Positions 36,900 to 48,337 of a stretch of 64,000 nt of DNA are shown piece by piece. The stretch covers positions 620,001 through 684,000 of the forward strand of contig JADFUC010000586.1 of assembly GCA_019722365.1 (NCBI GenBank), written 5' to 3'. Origin of the DNA: Lithospermum erythrorhizon (lineage: Eukaryota; Streptophyta; Magnoliopsida; Boraginales; Boraginaceae). Each line of letters opens with the position of its first letter. Position 1 is the first letter of the stretch. The notes under the pieces are model-generated. The model was not told where the DNA came from and ran no database searches. It saw only the letters and a list, made by a program, of their open reading frames with translations. The position numbers and the translations under genes are program-made.

Positions 36900-38760
36900 A
36901 GGCTGTCTCATTGATTACTTTCAAAGCTCCCCGGTATCAACTATACATCGAGAGATATATCGGCAACATGTGTCCACTGCATCGCTTTAGGCTAATGGTA
37001 ATGACAGGAGCTAGACATGGCGTCTTCGGTAATAAGAATGTTCTCCTTAAAGATTCGAATACCGCATATATAGCTGGGGTAGGTAATCGGCATAAAGGAT
37101 ATGAACATCTTTGGGCGACTTGGTCAAAAATGGTATCTATGAGTGGAATGAAACCACTGTGCCTATCATATATGAGAACCACGGCAGAGTCACCAAAACA
37201 CTATTAGTATGTGTGGTAGGAACCCAATTAGCCCCTCAACTTTGTACCAACTCTTGCATACTTTATATAGCTTGGAGGAAGTCCTTTATTAAAATTGATG
37301 TCCATAACGCCTCTGTTAACACATGGCAATCTCGAGAGTTGCAAGTTGTAACCAGTTTCTCCACCATTTGCTCTCCCATAAAAAGCATTGACAAGACTTG
37401 GAGAGAAATCAAAGGTAAAATTGCGGAAGGTTACCTTTTGAAAGTTGGGACTAGCAGGATCATCAATATCTTCAGTCATATTGCACACAAACTCCTTGAC
37501 CAACTTCGGGATAATAAGATCCAACTACTTCAACAATTGGCATGACTCTTGATCCTCGGAAATATGTTGATTATGGTAATTCTTCTTGGTACTTCACGGC
37601 ATTTTCTGGTTATCTGCGATTGGAAACACACCTCGAGCAGCTGTTATTCTTGTAATCCAATGTCACATTAGTTGTAGACACCGCAACAACATTCTTGGGT
37701 ACTCTTTTGTTCCCGACTACGTTCTATTCTCGTTCGGTTTAAATGCTTTGTTGTGGCACTTGGCTTCTTGATTTATTATAGCAGCTATGTCCTCTTCATC
37801 GGACTCTTGAGCCTCTTTATAGGTATTTACATCACCACATGGCTCATGTTCGAGGTAGCCATTCATAAATCCAACGGTTGGATGTACAACATGTGGTACC
37901 TTACATTCACCATACATGATCTTTAGCTTCATGCATTATTATCGGCATCTGACTTCATCTTATCACTTTTCCTCTTCTCTCGACCTTGCCTTGTCTCTGG
38001 CTTTTCTCTTTTCTTTACTCAATTTTCTCTTAGGCTCAGAGGATTCACCAACATCAGTACTCTTCTTGTGCTTCCTTTTCTTGGACTACTTTCTCTGACC
38101 GACATCCTCATGGATTACTTCCTGAATATTTGCATCAATTTGTCGCCAACACCTTAGGCTACAGTTGAATGCTCTCCGTACTTCCGATTAGTCGTACTTG
38201 ATGTCAGAGCGGTTGGCATCGCGCCTTCACCGGCGGTAGCCGTGATCGCGGCTCACGTGTCGACAACACTTGGTAGGTCGGCATCCATGCCACCGACAAC
38301 GATATCTTTCCGCGAGTCATCGGCCGAGATGGTCTCATCCCATCTCCCCCACGAGGGAAGTAAAATTCTTCAACCCGGTCCAATTTGCCGACTAGCGGTT
38401 AATATCACGCTGAGCCTTGATTGCTTGGAACCTCCCTTACACACTTTAATTTATCGGCATGTGACACATCCTCACCATCTCCTTTGCAAACATCCTTGCT
38501 AACTTCACCATCAGATTTTTCAAACACAATGAAGTGACGACGCACACCGTGGTGTCTTTGGCGGATGAATTTAGCATGTGGATGCATTGCGACATCGACA
38601 TACCGGCACGAAGAGTCATTGACTCTTTCTTCAACAATTGGAGTAACAAACTCTCCAATAACATCATCCTCTACTCTAATTTCATGATGGGACCCTTCTC
38701 CCCCAACATCATCATCTCGATTAATCCTACTAAGTCTTAAAGTTTGACCCTCTGATAAAT
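36900..38760 (-). pseudogene. Decayed plant transposon ORF1 protein (minus-strand element body)
   Basis: Minus-strand segments in broken frames: 38770-38405 (LSFNLSEGQTLRLSRINRDD, acidic, then VTPIVEERVNDS), 37932-37717, 37524-37228 (IPKLVKEFVCNMTEDIDD, then FQKVTFRNFTFDFSPSLVNA and FYGRANGGETGYNLQLS) and 37182-36937. The order matches the ORF1 / putative plant transposon protein family: an acidic N terminus, then a VxEF..NM...F.KV..R...F.FSP..INAF core. Frameshifts and stops separate the parts. No reverse transcriptase was found, so either the polyprotein is lost or this is a non-autonomous unit. It belongs to the same broad family as the 11.0-12.1 kb copy. Confidence 0.55.
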
Positions 38761-39115
38761 TAAAACTCAAGCTCTTTTTTGTCTCACAAGTACAATGCGA
38801 AATTCTCTCTTACTGAAATGGGCTTTGCAAGTCTGCAGAAGGCCTTTATATAATGTAGACTTCCATAAACAAAACTTCCATCTTGTAAATCATTAAATGT
38901 ATTCGGTCTTCTTTCCTTTTCTTTAGGCGATGTAATCTTCCCTACTTGATGCCCAAGTGATTCCTTTCCATTAAACAAATTATATCACACGATATCTTCT
39001 ACATAAAAAGGAAATACAATCTTCTCGAAAGATATTTTATAATATCTTAAAACTCATTTATTCTTATCAATTGTGTAGGAAAATTTAAGTCGGCATCCTT
39101 GAAATATTTGACAAT
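38757..39115 (-). repeat. Direct-repeat partner of the 36.0-36.4 kb LTR segment
   Basis: TAAATTAAAACTC, TTCCATAAACAAAACTTCCA, TTGTAAATCATTAAATG, CATAAAAAGGAAATACAATC and AGTCGGCATCCTTGAAATA appear here in the same order and orientation as slightly different versions at 36007-36403. It is interpreted as the other, truncated or diverged LTR of one minus-strand element, since it covers only about half the 35607-36403 repeat. Confidence 0.5.
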
Positions 39116-40552
39116 TTTAAATGCACTTCTTTAACATCCAAATGAATTCTATGTTTCAATTATATATATATATATTAGCAATGCCAACAGCAGGAGAGAC
39201 AAATGAGAATTTGTAGATTGGCAGCTTTTGAATAATATCTAGTAAACTAAAATTGATGGTTATATTGTGGTCCATTGAATTGGATCTGACCGGATTCATC
39301 TAAATTCGGGTTTAGTAGGCCGAGTCTGATACTGTTCGACAACGGTCTTTTAGAGTTTTAGGAATCATTGTTGGGCTCGGACAGACCCACCCAAACTTTC
39401 ATGTCCAACTGTCCAAGGGTGGTTGCAAATACTTGCAATGTTCAATGGCCTGTTTGTGTTGAGTCTCCAGCCTCCAGGCATCTTTAATCTGTTCATCTAA
39501 TAATAGTTGGGTCTATAAACGAGCCGAACGGTACTGAGGTTAGAGTTTGGTTCGAAAAACTTCGTACACATAGTTCGATTTGGTATCGAACTTGAAAAAT
39601 TAAGTTACAATTGAAAAATGAAAATACGAGGTTCAAGTTCGATTCGATACTTTTTCCTCAAATGTTCGCATCCGGTTTCGAACTAGCTCAAGTTCGACAA
39701 ACAATTTCGAATTCGGTTAATTGGGCAAGAAAGTGAGGGTTCGACTAAATCTGAAATGAGGGTTCGAGTTAGATTTCCAACATATCGAACTGAACTTCGA
39801 ATCAAATTCTACGAATTAAATTGGATTTTCAGGTTATTTATTGAACCAAGAATAGCAAATATGAATTTACTAATAATTAATCTATGAGTTATGTTTAGGG
39901 GGTACGAGGGTGGGGCAACACATGGGAAGTTTTGTAAGAAATAGTGAATGTAGAATATATTAATTCAACGGGGTATCTATATTTGTAAGACTCCTTGTAT
40001 GTAGAGTACAAGAAGTATTGATTTTGTACGTCAAATACGAGATATATTGTGTGAATCACATAATATCAAAACAATCACATAGTGTGATGAACACGTTACG
40101 AGAGCATTGTTGTCGTGTACTATAGTAAATAATATCGTATGGAGCTATATGGTAATTAATATATCGTGTGGTACCACTCGACATGGTTGTTTCGATATCG
40201 GCACCATACGATATGTCCCGTTTTTCACTTATATATAAAAGGATAAAATCGACATTATGAGGCTCTGCATTTTGCAAGAGGCATTATATACTTCTCGTTT
40301 TAGAATAATATACAACACATATTGAGAATATTATAAATAATTATGATATTAATATTCAATGCATAATGTATAAATTTTAAAATAGGAAAACATGAAATTA
40401 GATACCAAAATAAGGTAGAATATCTTTCGATAATAATTTGCAAAAGATGCCAAACATGGGGCTTCATATTTGGCTAAAGACTAGAGTGTGGTTATTTTCA
40501 GTAGATGCTATGTAAAATCGCTATCCAATATATATATAGCACCAGCCAATTC
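39116..40552. other. Spacer with TTCGA-rich segment, no gene
   Basis: Between about 39530 and 39810 the words TTCGA, TCGAA and GTTCGAT recur densely. The rest is AT-rich with a TA repeat at about 39160. 40030-40260 is rich in CACATA, GATAT and CGATAT words. No coding signal. Confidence 0.45.
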
Positions 40553-40567
40553 AAGTAGACTGCAACA

Positions 40568-40756
40568 TACCGATTAAGGATGTCAAAGTTGGTAGAATAG
40601 GTGACCTTATGACTGTGAGGTTATGGGTTCGATTTCTCCTATCAATATTTTCTTGGTCGAACCTGACTAACGTGGTTTGCATGCTATTGCATCAATCCGA
40701 AATTTACCCAATACACACTCAAAAATAGCGAATGCAGTTGCCCGTTAAAAAAATAA
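40568..40756 (+). mobile_element. SINE (tRNA-derived) with 15-bp target-site duplication
   Basis: The exact 15-mer AAGTAGACTGCAACA flanks the element at 40553-40567 and 40757-40771. The interior has an A-box-like AGTTGGTAGAATAGGTGACC segment, then a B-box GGTTCGATTTC at about 40625. It ends with TGCCCGTTAAAAAAATAA, the A-rich tail typical of plant SINEs. The length (about 189 bp) is normal for the class. It inserted about 90-290 bases downstream of the carboxylesterase stop codon. Confidence 0.8.
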
Positions 40757-40858
40757 AAGTAGACTGCAACAACATTTACAGGTCATGTTGAAAGAGAAAA
40801 TAAAACGTGGAAAGAAAAATTAAAGACTTACAATATCTAGAAATTAAACTCTAGTAGT

Positions 40859-41908
40859 CTATCTAGTGATAAATTTCTTGATATGATAAATTAATTCTAC
40901 TGTTCGTTTCTGTGCTACTGGAGACTTGCTAAGAATCTGAAATGCATGCCCAACACCTTTACACATAACATGTTCCACATTATTTCCTCCTCTAGCCAAA
41001 GCATTACAAAACTCCAAATTCCTATCTTTCAATATATCCATTTCAGCCACACAAACCATACTATCCATAAGTCTAAAGTCCTCCAACTTTATCCCCCCTT
41101 TTGCCATCGGATTACACCAAGGATGGTCACGGTTAGCCCCTTCCGGCAACGCTAGCCTCCAATAACAATCCGAGGCAGCCAGCGTTAGGGCTGATCGAGG
41201 CGATTGCGCCATATATTTCTCCGAATTTGTCCTAACTTCTCCACCGAAAAATGGTTGGATCAAGATTGTCCCATTCAACCTAAGTGGTAACAAATTGAAA
41301 TAATTATCACATGTTGTACTTTTATTAGACCCTAACTTTAGAGCCACGTTATGTGCAATATTAGCACCAGCACTATCTCCACCCAAGTATATGCTAGAAA
41401 AGTTGCATTTACTTGTAATCCATTCATTTTCTCCATTGAGAAATTGATGCTGCAACCATGCTAGAGTTTTCAGGCCATCGTCGAATGCCGCAGGGAGCGG
41501 ATTTTCCGGGGCTAATCTATAATTTATCGACATGATTACACAATTAGCTTTGGCTGATAATCTTGCAAGAAATTCATGGTAACAACTCCAAGAAGCCGAA
41601 CCGACGCAGAATCCACCACCATGGAAGTATATTAACAAAGGTAGCTTGCCATTTGGGCACGTTGGAACATAGAAACGTGCCCAAATATTCGAGAACTTGT
41701 CTATGGAGACATCTCTAGATTTTACCCCAAGATTTTGAGGTAGAGCTGGAGTTACATTAGGAACAATTTGTGGTCTTTCTACTTGACCATCTTCAAATAC
41801 CTTAATTAGCCCTTCAATTTCCTCAACAACATTAACATCTCTTTGTTGTTTGTGTTCTTGGCTATCTTGGGTGCCTAATAAAGTTGGATCAAATGTGAAG
41901 GTAGCCAT
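40859..41908 (-). CDS. Class-I carboxylesterase (CXE, GID1/HSL-like alpha/beta hydrolase)
   Basis: Single-exon gene of 349 aa, an ordinary length for plant CXEs (about 310-350). The alpha/beta-hydrolase 3 fold is clear. The oxyanion-hole motif HGGG is at residues 96-99 (LLIYFHGGGFCVGSA). NYRLAPENPLPAAFDDG is at 129-144. The nucleophile elbow GGDSAG has Ser179, and Asp291 (AEMDILKDR) and His321 (KGVGHAF) complete the catalytic triad. All catalytic residues are present, so the enzyme should be active on carboxylic esters; the natural substrate is unknown. It lacks the substitutions that turn relatives into GID1 receptors (the triad His is kept). No signal peptide is evident, so probably cytosolic. 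The nearest Arabidopsis relative may be the CXE17/CXE6 group, from memory. The start ATG at 41908 gives the normal N terminus. Confidence 0.93.
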   Translation of the reverse strand: MATFTFDPTLLGTQDSQEHKQQRDVNVVEEIEGLIKVFEDGQVERPQIVPNVTPALPQNLGVKSRDVSIDKFSNIWARFYVPTCPNGKLPLLIYFHGGGFCVGSASWSCYHEFLARLSAKANCVIMSINYRLAPENPLPAAFDDGLKTLAWLQHQFLNGENEWITSKCNFSSIYLGGDSAGANIAHNVALKLGSNKSTTCDNYFNLLPLRLNGTILIQPFFGGEVRTNSEKYMAQSPRSALTLAASDCYWRLALPEGANRDHPWCNPMAKGGIKLEDFRLMDSMVCVAEMDILKDRNLEFCNALARGGNNVEHVMCKGVGHAFQILSKSPVAQKRTVELIYHIKKFITR

Positions 41909-41985
41909 CTATGGGGAATGTGTAATGTGTTTAAAGAATATAATTAGAGAAGTTAGGACAGTTATGACTTATGAGATGAGGGATC

Positions 41986-41993
41986 CTTTTATA
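41986..41993 (-). promoter_or_regulatory. TATA box of the carboxylesterase gene
   Basis: On the minus strand TATAAAAG, within CCCTATAAAAGGATCCC, lies about 78 bases upstream of the ATG at 41908. This is a textbook plant TATA sequence at a suitable distance. Confidence 0.6.
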
Positions 41994-42061
41994 GGGACAG
42001 TTATAGAGTTGATTCACATGACTTGTAATATAATTTTCCTAAAATTCATTCTTAATTAATA

Positions 42062-45000
42062 ATTACCATCATTTTTTTTACTTTTTTGATTTAGTTTTTA
42101 TATATCTTTCTTTACTTGACTTTTATTATTAAATGAGAAATTAAAAATTAAATATTTTAAATATATCAAATAAAAATTAATTATAAAATTCAGATTTTAA
42201 AAGAATAAAATAATAAATAGCATATGTGGAATGAAATATCTTTTTAATTTATATTCATATATGACAAAAATATTTATTTATTTTTTATTTTTATATAACT
42301 GAAAAGGAGTAAAAATGATGGGGAGAAAAAACCACAAAAATAGGAAGGCTATAAATTTAGGGGTAAATAGGGTGAGTGAATAATTTTCACGAGAACAACA
42401 TTTTTAAGAGCTGTGCAAGCTAATTTTAACATTTTTTTACAATTTCAATATACAAAATAGGAGGTTGAAGTGGAGTGCTCTAATACTTTCTTTCTATTCT
42501 TTTAATTGATGCTTTCACTTGTAGATCCAAAACTTTTATCATAAATTGTTTCTATTCATTATTCTAATAAATATAAAATTAATATTATTAAACTTAAAAA
42601 TATATATTTTCATAATATGATTGTATACTATAATGAAATATTGTTCATTATGAATTTTGTTTACTTTATTATTAAAATAAAAAATATTAATTGAAAAGTA
42701 TTGGAGAAAATATTAAGCTTAGAGAGTGGGCAGACATGAAACGATGGAGTGATGGACTATATATCTCTATTCAAATCGAAAATCGGCAATTGGGTTTGTG
42801 CCACGTGTTATCATGTGGAATCTACCATGGTGGGAGTAGAGTAAAGCATAGACATTCCATTCGTGTAAAGTTTCCAAATTTTGTCACATATAAGATCTTC
42901 CCGGAAGAAGCGTCTTATTACTTTACCTAATCTAGAATTTAAAATTAAGACTTCTGATAAGTATGTTTGAATCCATAAACACATGTATTCCAAAGTATTT
43001 CATTACATATATATTATATGCAGAAGATTAAAAGGTTAGTTGGATTTTTATTTAAGATAAATTGACCAATAATGACCATTTAACTGATGAGAGGGTTGCT
43101 AGGAAAAATTGTTGTAAGGCGCATTTTGAAAAACTTTCGCGTGAGGTTTAGGTTTTGCTTAATTATTACTCATTTAAAAAATAAATAGTTGTCTATGTTT
43201 GATATGGTTGGAAACATGAGATATTAGATATCATAAATATATTCGTTGAGCAATGATTTGATTGTCTGTCCGATTTCTTTACACATTTAATTATATTTCA
43301 ATAATATAAGTTCAGATATATATATTCGATTGTTAGGCAGTCCAGCGTATTAGGGTCGCCGCGTGATATTAGAGAACATATTCCGACTACTTAGAATTCG
43401 ATTCATCGCATATATTAATATAATGTTGATTAACATAAATTAATATATTTCTCTTGTCAATCGAGCCTAGAAATTCACTTTACGACAACGAGGATCAAAC
43501 TATAAAACGATTATAACTTTTAAGATTAAAGGTAGAAGCGTGAAGGAAATATTCGGGCTGAAATCAATTTGGGACTAATAGAAGTTAAATTTAGGCGGTG
43601 GAGATGGCGTTTGAGGGAGATTTTTCTCTTTGAAACACTTTCGTGTGTTGTGCCTAAGTAGTGTTCAACTCTCACAAATTATTTGCTTGGTCTTGACTTG
43701 AGAGTTGAGAATTCCTCTCCCATACAAGTTGAAATATTCCACTCCCCACTTAGGAAGAAAATAGTTTTCTTTCTCTTGTTTAGTTTTTCAACTTTAATTG
43801 TTCTAGTAAATCGGCCGGAAAAGGTTTATCTTAGTTAGTGTGGGTAATGCCCAAGGAGACGGCACATGTTGGTTGTTCGGGCTCTTCGATCATCGCTGCT
43901 TATTCTGAGTTAGTAGGTACAAGCGAAATCTACGATTTAATTACTTGTTTTTTATAGTCTCGTAGAGTTCACCAGTGTCCAGATAATTTTTATTTTAATC
44001 CATAAAACCCAAGCAGTGCATCTTATTCTGAGTAGTATACGAGCGAGGAAAATACATCATTACACATAGAGTACGTTAATGAGCGAGCTCAACCGGGCGG
44101 CTTTGCTAGAAGGAGCGAGGCTCGAGGCTGTTTCGGTCTATATTGAGCGAGGCTTCGAGATGTGCTAGGCTTCTTGGATTGAAACAAAGCCCACGACTTA
44201 GTTATATGATTATTATTATACATTTAAATAAAATATAAAACTAATAATACTCTGTTTTTTGTTGATTTGAATTTATTGTCAAGGACCAATATGTTATTAT
44301 GATGACTTTTTTGTTATATTGCCGTTAATATCAAGGTCCAATTTATTTATTGGTCATTAATGTTCATCTCTATTATTTTGTCTTCACTCAATCCTTTGAA
44401 ATTTAAATGAGTGAAATTTAAATCGAACTAGGTTAGATTTTGGCTCGACTCAGAACCTTAGACTCATTTGGTGATCGAGGCGGGCGGTGATCATCTTTCA
44501 AGAAAGAAAAACAACCACAACTAAAAGTTAGTTGAATTTAGCCGATCCAAAGTTAAATGATGATATTGCATGCCTTATGCGACCAACTTCAAAGTCAAAA
44601 TTTCACGTTACAGAAGTGGAGACAATGTAAATGAAAGCAAAAAAGTCAAAGAACAGGCACTTGATTGCTGCCTTGTCCACACAAGCTATTATTGTTACTC
44701 TGATTATGTTCTCCATTTATATCCATGTCCAAGGCTATGCTGGGTTGACTTGGATTAAACTCTAAAGAAAATAAGTAACTTCTTCCCAATTTCAGGACAT
44801 CCATAGAACATGCATGAAACTTGTCATGTTCAATTGTCCCATTATTTCACCATCAAAGTTGGACAACCTATATAAAGGAGATAAATAGTAGTGCAACTAG
44901 TTTTCATAAATTGATTAAAAAAAAACATAGTTCTTAGCCGTCTACGTAATTGTTAAATGTGGAATTAAAAAATATGATTAAATAAATTTAACAACTAATG

Positions 45001-46130
45001 TATTTTGTTGATTAAATCTTAATATTTCTATTGCATTTTTTAAGAAAATTTGTTCTTTTTATAGAATTAAAAATTTCTAGTTAAATAGCCATTTTGCTTT
45101 TACAAAAATAATCCTTTTTTCGGATTATTCACTTTTTATGTTTTAAAATTTTATTTTTCTTGTATATAACTAAAGTTCTATATTAATAGAGATAGTAGGC
45201 AATAAAGTAGGTTGAGATAAAGTTGTCTGGCGCAGGCGTGTAGACATGAATATGCTTGTATACTCAAATTTTATTGAAAGATTTTGATTAATTTAGGAAT
45301 AACTAGATTTAAATATTTATTTTATTTAAGTTGTTATTAATTTAAATAGTGAATCTAAATACACTACAAAACATACAACTTTTCTATTATAAGAGATTCA
45401 TTCTAATATTCATATAAAAAAGTAGTAAGGATATAATAGTCTAATCATAAAGGACCGATATTTAGCAATTTTGAAGAGTTTAGCGACTCCACAAAAAATG
45501 AGGTTTAGTTTTTGGAGTTTATATTTGTGCAAAATGAAATTACATAAATGCATATATATATAAATATAATCCCAATTCTGAAATGATAGGATATTTTGAC
45601 TTGTTATACTATTTCGTAGTTGGCTTTGTGATAAATATTTTGTTTGTGTTATATAATAATTTATGAAAACTATATCAATAAAATTCATTTTAAATTCTTT
45701 CCATTCTTTATAATTTTCATCAAAATATTATATAATCTGAGCAAAAATATTTATGATCAAGTTCGCTTATTTGGTAAAAAAATGAAAATATCGCATTATT
45801 TAAGGAAGGAGAAATATATAGTGAATTGTCTTTAATAGATTGTTTACATAGTAATAAAATTTTATCTTCAACATTTATCTAATTTCAATTATTAATTTGC
45901 ATCCATGCAAATTGGAAGATTAAATCTCGCTTTTTCTAAATTCATGTAACTTATTTGTGCAGTTATCTCCCTAACAAAAAGTTTTGCATCACTGCTCAAA
46001 AGTTTTCCTAACTTAATATTCTATATTGGTACGTTCTTGAATATTTTGAAGTGTCAAAAATGACATGTGTAGTTGTGTTTGTAATGTAAAGAAAATTTTT
46101 ATTATTTATGATAGGGGTACAAAATAAAAT
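42062..46130. other. Gene-free spacer with retroelement and MITE fragments
   Basis: 42480-42720 resembles the Stowaway-like family interior (TTTTAATTGATGCTTTC; ATTATTCTAATAAATATAAA). 43560-44170 is GC-richer with LTR-like text (GGTTGTTCGGGCTCTTCGAT, GGAGCGAGGCTCGAGGCTG) but has no coding domain. 44.8-46.1 kb is AT-rich. Several 60-90 codon ORFs show no motif and are not accepted. Confidence 0.45.
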
Positions 46131-46169
46131 TTATTGGCAGGGAAAAATTCCCTCGATTCCATAGGTTTT

Positions 46170-46380
46170 TATCAAATCGAAGAGGATGGAGCTATCAAAC
46201 TATGAATCCACAAGCGTTCTTTGATGATTTGTGAGATGTTTGAATTGCTTAACTTGACTTGATTTGATCTTGATGAATCTTGACTTGGCTTGAATTTGAT
46301 TGATTTGAGCTTTATTTGATTTGATTTAGTTATGGATTTGACTTGATTTAGTTTGGATTTGGATAGAAGAGGCAAAACAG
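46170..46380. repeat. Low-complexity TTGATTTGA/CTTGACTTGA array
   Basis: Words TTGACTTGATT, TTGATTTGAG and TTTGATTTGATT follow one another for about 130 bases (46245-46375), forming a degenerate short-unit array. Minus-strand reading yields a Lys/Ser/Gln-rich pseudo-peptide that is only a by-product. Confidence 0.6.
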
Positions 46381-48130
46381 TTTGAATAAAGCAGAGGCAG
46401 TTGGATAGAAGGCTGCGAAATTTATACGGATGAAATCTATGATGTGATGAACGAGACCGGTCTGGACTTGGATATGGTTCAGAACTTAGCGGTAGTCCCT
46501 CCCGTGTTGGTATGTGAACGTGCTGGGTCTTCCAGTATCTTAGGACTTGATCGACTTCTTCTGCAAACGTTTGCAGTGTGGGACTTGCTTTGGGTGCTCA
46601 TTTGGGGACTTAAATTTGGATAATCTCAAACTTGATTGGAACTTTGGTTTAGTGCTTCACCTTTTGTGGTGGGACTGTGTGGCTTGAGAGGCCTCTTGTT
46701 TTTAATCTTGATATGACACTTGATTTGGGATAGGACTCCGAGCTTCGAGCTGTATGGAGTGATAGCAAGCAAGTGTTGAAGCAACGTTGCCTCTTGCTTG
46801 TCTTCTGGCTTGGCGCCCAGTAACATTCTTCGTAGAGTGGGGAGCTTGAGAATATGACGTGTGGGACTTAGTGAGATTTGGCCTCACTTGATTTAAGCTT
46901 TGAAGTTACGTCACTTAGGCTAACTCTGGCCTTGTTTTGTTCTTTATAGAGTGATGATTAGTAGAAGGTGGAGCGTTTGACCTTGTTAATGATCTTGATC
47001 AGCTAAGACGAGGGGCATTAGCAGGCGTGTTTTAACGCCTAGAATCAACTATAGGGGCTGAGCGTTCGAATTTATTCCCTATATACGGGGATTTGATGAA
47101 TCAAACACAGGGGTTATCAGTGTTCATCCAAGTTTTTGAATAATCGGGGGCTATATGGCTTAATCCACGAATATTGAAAGCGTTCTTGAGAACTACGTCG
47201 AGACTCTCATCGGATATTCTTCAAACTTGAAGGTGTCGTTTGTGCATTAATCCTTAATTCGGGCGCCTATTATGGCCACACAGGAGGTGTTTTCCAGCCA
47301 CCACCACATATGGTGTTTGCTCGCGACTCCAAAAGATTTAACTAGAAATTTCGGAGATGGTTCTTGTATTTTCTCGGGGGTTTTAATGTGTGGAATTAGA
47401 ATGAATCATGGATGAATTGTGGATGAATTTGTGGATGTGTGTATGAATTTGGTCGGCCCGAATAGGGGAGGGGGGTGGGTTTTATAGGTTTAGGGCTGGA
47501 ATGCCCCTTCGATTGGCGGTTTGTTCGGGTGGATCCACTTGATCTTAGTTAATTTGAGGCAAGATCTGGACCGTCGAATAAATTTGAAAATTTCTTTGTG
47601 GCCAGTATTGATTTTGGGCGCCTCTTTTAATGGGTGGAAGGTTCGAAATTGTTAACTTACAGGTCGAATATATTTTCATGTGTTGACCTGAACCTTTGAA
47701 GCCTTGATTTCGCCACATAAACACGGAGTGCCGATTTTGATCCACAAAACTTGTGGAGTCTTGATTTTGCACCACAAAACTTGTAGGTCTTCATTTAAAC
47801 CCCGTGGTTTTATAAGATTTCTTTATTTTGAGCCACGTGGCGCAGACGTTCCATTCGGCGAGTTTGATCAATAAAATTAGGGTTTCGAGCCTAATTTTTA
47901 TCCGACATTAATGAGAGGCTCTTTCTCGGGAACCCCTATTTCCAAGTTCAAACTTAGGGTTAATTAATGTAGAAACCACTTATTCTTTGACTTAGAATTA
48001 ACTCCGGGGCTTGATTTCAGAGACCCTCGTTGCGTCTTTGATTTGAATTTAGGGTTTAATCGAAAACCCTAATCAATCACGTGGCATTCTTTAGTGGTTT
48101 GACCCTTTAATTAATTTGATTAATTCATCT
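46380..48130 (+). repeat. GC-richer dispersed repeat, possibly related to the 3.2-4.7 kb block
   Basis: Non-coding, GC-richer than its flanks. Near 47568 CTGGACCGTCGAATAAATTTG followed by TTTTGGGCGCCTC parallels TTGGACCGTCGGATATTTG followed by TTTCGGCCGCCT at about 4422. Near 47950 AGGGTTAATTAATG parallels AGGTTTAATTAATG at about 4636. The order agrees with the plus orientation of the 3.2-4.7 kb block. Two nearly repeated phrases, CACAAAACTTGTGGAGTCTT and CACAAAACTTGTAGGTCTT, occur at about 47741 and 47772. Confidence 0.4.
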
Positions 48131-48265
48131 TAAATGAATTTAATTGTACTAATAAAATTTTAAATGTCTCTGAGTGTTAGTATTCTTTATTATTTTGTTT
48201 CCTTTCCACATCCTTTTGGCCAAACATCACTTGTTTATAGTTATTTTTATACATTACTTATAGAA

Positions 48266-48337
48266 TTATTAGAGAAATATAATTTGGCAGAATGAGTCTA
48301 TTGTTATTAGAGAAATATAATTTGGCAGAATGAGTCT
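48266..48337 (+). repeat. Exact 34-bp tandem duplication
   Basis: A 34-base sequence beginning TTATTAGAGAAATATAATTT and ending GCAGAATGAGTCT occurs at 48266-48299 and 48304-48337 without a mismatch, separated by four bases. Identity implies recent duplication, or a repeat kept exact by slippage. Confidence 0.9.

Noticed and set aside
36911..37545. Plus-strand ORFs of 98 and 144 codons
   Set aside because: They lie antisense to the transposon ORF1 fragments, whose minus-strand reading has the recognisable motifs.
42691..42930. 79-codon plus-strand ORF
   Set aside because: No motif, AT-rich flanks, partly overlapping a MITE-like segment.
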